Of a stretch of DNA of 6,419 nucleotides, positions 5,734 to 6,419 are shown one piece after another. The translations under genes were made by a program, and so were the position numbers. The first letter of the stretch is position 1. The number at the start of each line of letters is the position of its first letter. The notes under the pieces were generated by a model. The model searched no databases. It was not told the origin of the DNA and was given only the letters and a program-made list of their open reading frames with translations. The DNA comes from Nitrosopumilaceae archaeon (GTDB lineage: Archaea > Thermoproteota > Nitrososphaeria > Nitrososphaerales > Nitrosopumilaceae). The DNA is taken from assembly GCA_007571225.1 (NCBI GenBank), contig RKRU01000080.1, forward strand, positions 1 through 6,419. Reading direction: 5' to 3'.

Positions 5734-5779
5734 GTGTCGTGTGGGGGCAGATAAAGCCGTACAACTTTTGTTACTAAAG

Positions 5780-5788
5780 TAATTAATA
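5780..5788 (+). promoter_or_regulatory. TATA-like box of the zinc-ribbon gene
   Basis: TAATTAATA centred 26 nt before ATG 5810, preceded by a purine-rich CTAAAG that could be the TFB recognition element. It predicts a leaderless transcript. Confidence 0.5.
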
Positions 5789-5809
5789 CGGTATCAACAG
5801 AGTTAGTTC

Positions 5810-6376
5810 ATGTCGTTTGGAGAGGTGGATACGTTGAACATGCTCTTTGAGAAGCTCACCAGCCTGTTTGATGAATCCCAGGGGTATTACGAGTCCTTTC
5901 TCTCCACCAATGATATGTACAAAAAGGGCATGCTGAGCGACAAGGAATTCTTCCAAAAGCTTGGTGATTATGTGGTTGCCTATTCGGCGCTAGAGTTTCT
6001 GGCAATCAAGGTACTCTTTGAGGTAAAAAAATCCATGTCCACCGGTTCCTCTAACACCCAGTCCCCTGGACTGATGCCTGGCATGGGCTCCCCTGGCATG
6101 ATGCCGGGAGGCATGATGCCTAGTGGAGGAATGGGCATTCCTGCTAGAACCGGCACGCCACAGAATCCTGTGGGGGGACCGCCCAGCATCGTCTCTGCAC
6201 AGGAGGGTTTTGGTAGTGTGGGTACGCTGCCTTCCCCTGATCCAGCACTGATGCCAAGACCGCAGCAACAACAGCCGCCGCCCCCGTCTGCGGCAGCCAG
6301 CTACTGTACGTCGTGCAATGCGGAGCTTAGGCCCAACGCTAAGTTTTGTACAAAGTGTGGAACCAAAGCTCAGTAG
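5810..6376 (+). CDS. Zinc-ribbon protein with helical N-terminus and Met/Gly/Pro-rich linker
   Basis: I do not recognise a named family. The 188 residues form three parts. Residues 1-75 are predicted mostly helical, with a mix of acidic and hydrophobic residues (FEKLTSLFDE near the start, YSALEFLAIKVLFEVKK at the end) and no membrane helix. Residues about 76-163 are low complexity: first Met/Gly/Pro repeats such as PGMGSPGMMPGGMMP, then a Gln run followed by a Pro run. The C-terminus is a zinc ribbon with Cys166-x2-Cys169-x10-Cys180-x2-Cys183, of the short kind in which the knuckles read CxxCxAxLxPxAKFCxxCG. Such C-terminal ribbons often serve as protein-interaction tags in archaeal and bacterial proteins. 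No signal peptide is present, so the protein is probably cytosolic. Its own promoter box and long spacers suggest a single-gene unit. The ATG is supported by the box 26 nt upstream. No enzymatic role can be assigned. Confidence 0.85.
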   Translation: MSFGEVDTLNMLFEKLTSLFDESQGYYESFLSTNDMYKKGMLSDKEFFQKLGDYVVAYSALEFLAIKVLFEVKKSMSTGSSNTQSPGLMPGMGSPGMMPGGMMPSGGMGIPARTGTPQNPVGGPPSIVSAQEGFGSVGTLPSPDPALMPRPQQQQPPPPSAAASYCTSCNAELRPNAKFCTKCGTKAQ

Positions 6377-6389
6377 CCGCGGTCACAAA

Positions 6390-6413
6390 TTTTGATCTCT
6401 CCTTCCTCTTTCC
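6390..6413 (+). terminator. T-run and pyrimidine tract after the zinc-ribbon gene
   Basis: TTTT beginning 14 nt after the stop, followed two bases later by an 18-nt uninterrupted pyrimidine tract (6396-6413). The T-rich sequence suits archaeal termination. The window ends shortly after, so its true setting cannot be judged. Confidence 0.35.
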
Positions 6414-6419
6414 GTGATT

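Larger units (their letters stand above)
5581..5809. other. Spacer between thioredoxin and zinc-ribbon genes
   Basis: I see no gene, tRNA or clear structured RNA here. It contains the second copy of the 13-bp duplication, two T-rich stretches that could end transcription (5624-5639 and 5728-5733), and the TATA-like box of the downstream gene at its right end. Confidence 0.5.

Noticed and set aside
1..6419. tRNA genes, CRISPR arrays, insertion sequences or attachment sites
   Set aside because: I found no T-arm consensus in the spacers, no regularly spaced repeats, no transposase and no terminal inverted repeats.

Overview
The window looks like ordinary chromosomal DNA from an archaeon, most likely a member of the Thaumarchaeota (Nitrososphaerota). 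The reasons are: an archease gene; tightly packed genes with AT-rich boxes centred about 24-28 nt upstream of most start codons, as expected for archaeal leaderless promoters; and a secreted PQQ-type dehydrogenase ending in a PEYG + membrane helix + basic tail, which matches the PEFG-CTERM sorting signal known from Thaumarchaeota. Base composition looks close to half G+C by eye. I see no mobile element, CRISPR array, rRNA or tRNA.

Left part (1-1388, + strand): the 3' end of a gene for a low-complexity, probably disordered protein whose frame is still open at the left edge, followed after 3 nt by ribose-5-phosphate isomerase A (rpiA). The two look like one transcription unit. rpiA faces, across about 170 nt, the end of a minus-strand pair: a membrane-anchored DM13-domain protein (2610 to 2074) and then archease (1998 to 1561), each with its own candidate TATA-like box.

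Middle part (2641-5256): a 247-nt stretch without a convincing gene precedes a DedA-family membrane protein on the + strand. This converges on a large minus-strand gene for a secreted PQQ-dependent sugar dehydrogenase with an extra C-terminal beta domain and a sorting signal. Only 36 nt, containing a GC-rich dyad, separate their stop codons. The dehydrogenase is divergent from a cytosolic thioredoxin gene, and both starts are best placed by AT boxes in the shared 128-nt promoter region.

Right part (5581-6419): a 229-nt spacer with two T-runs, then a zinc-ribbon protein with an N-terminal helical domain and a Met/Gly/Pro-rich linker, probably a lineage-specific family of unknown function, and a pyrimidine-rich tail.

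The genes do not form one pathway. RpiA serves the pentose phosphate pool and archease supports RtcB RNA ligation. The DM13 protein and the PQQ dehydrogenase share a likely theme of redox chemistry outside the membrane, and thioredoxin handles thiols inside the cell. I did not find a clearly new multi-gene system. The most interesting items are the sorting-signal variant on the PQQ enzyme, the substitutions in the RpiA active-site loops, the repeated ACATGT palindromes around the DM13 and archease promoters, and the two unrecognised low-complexity proteins.
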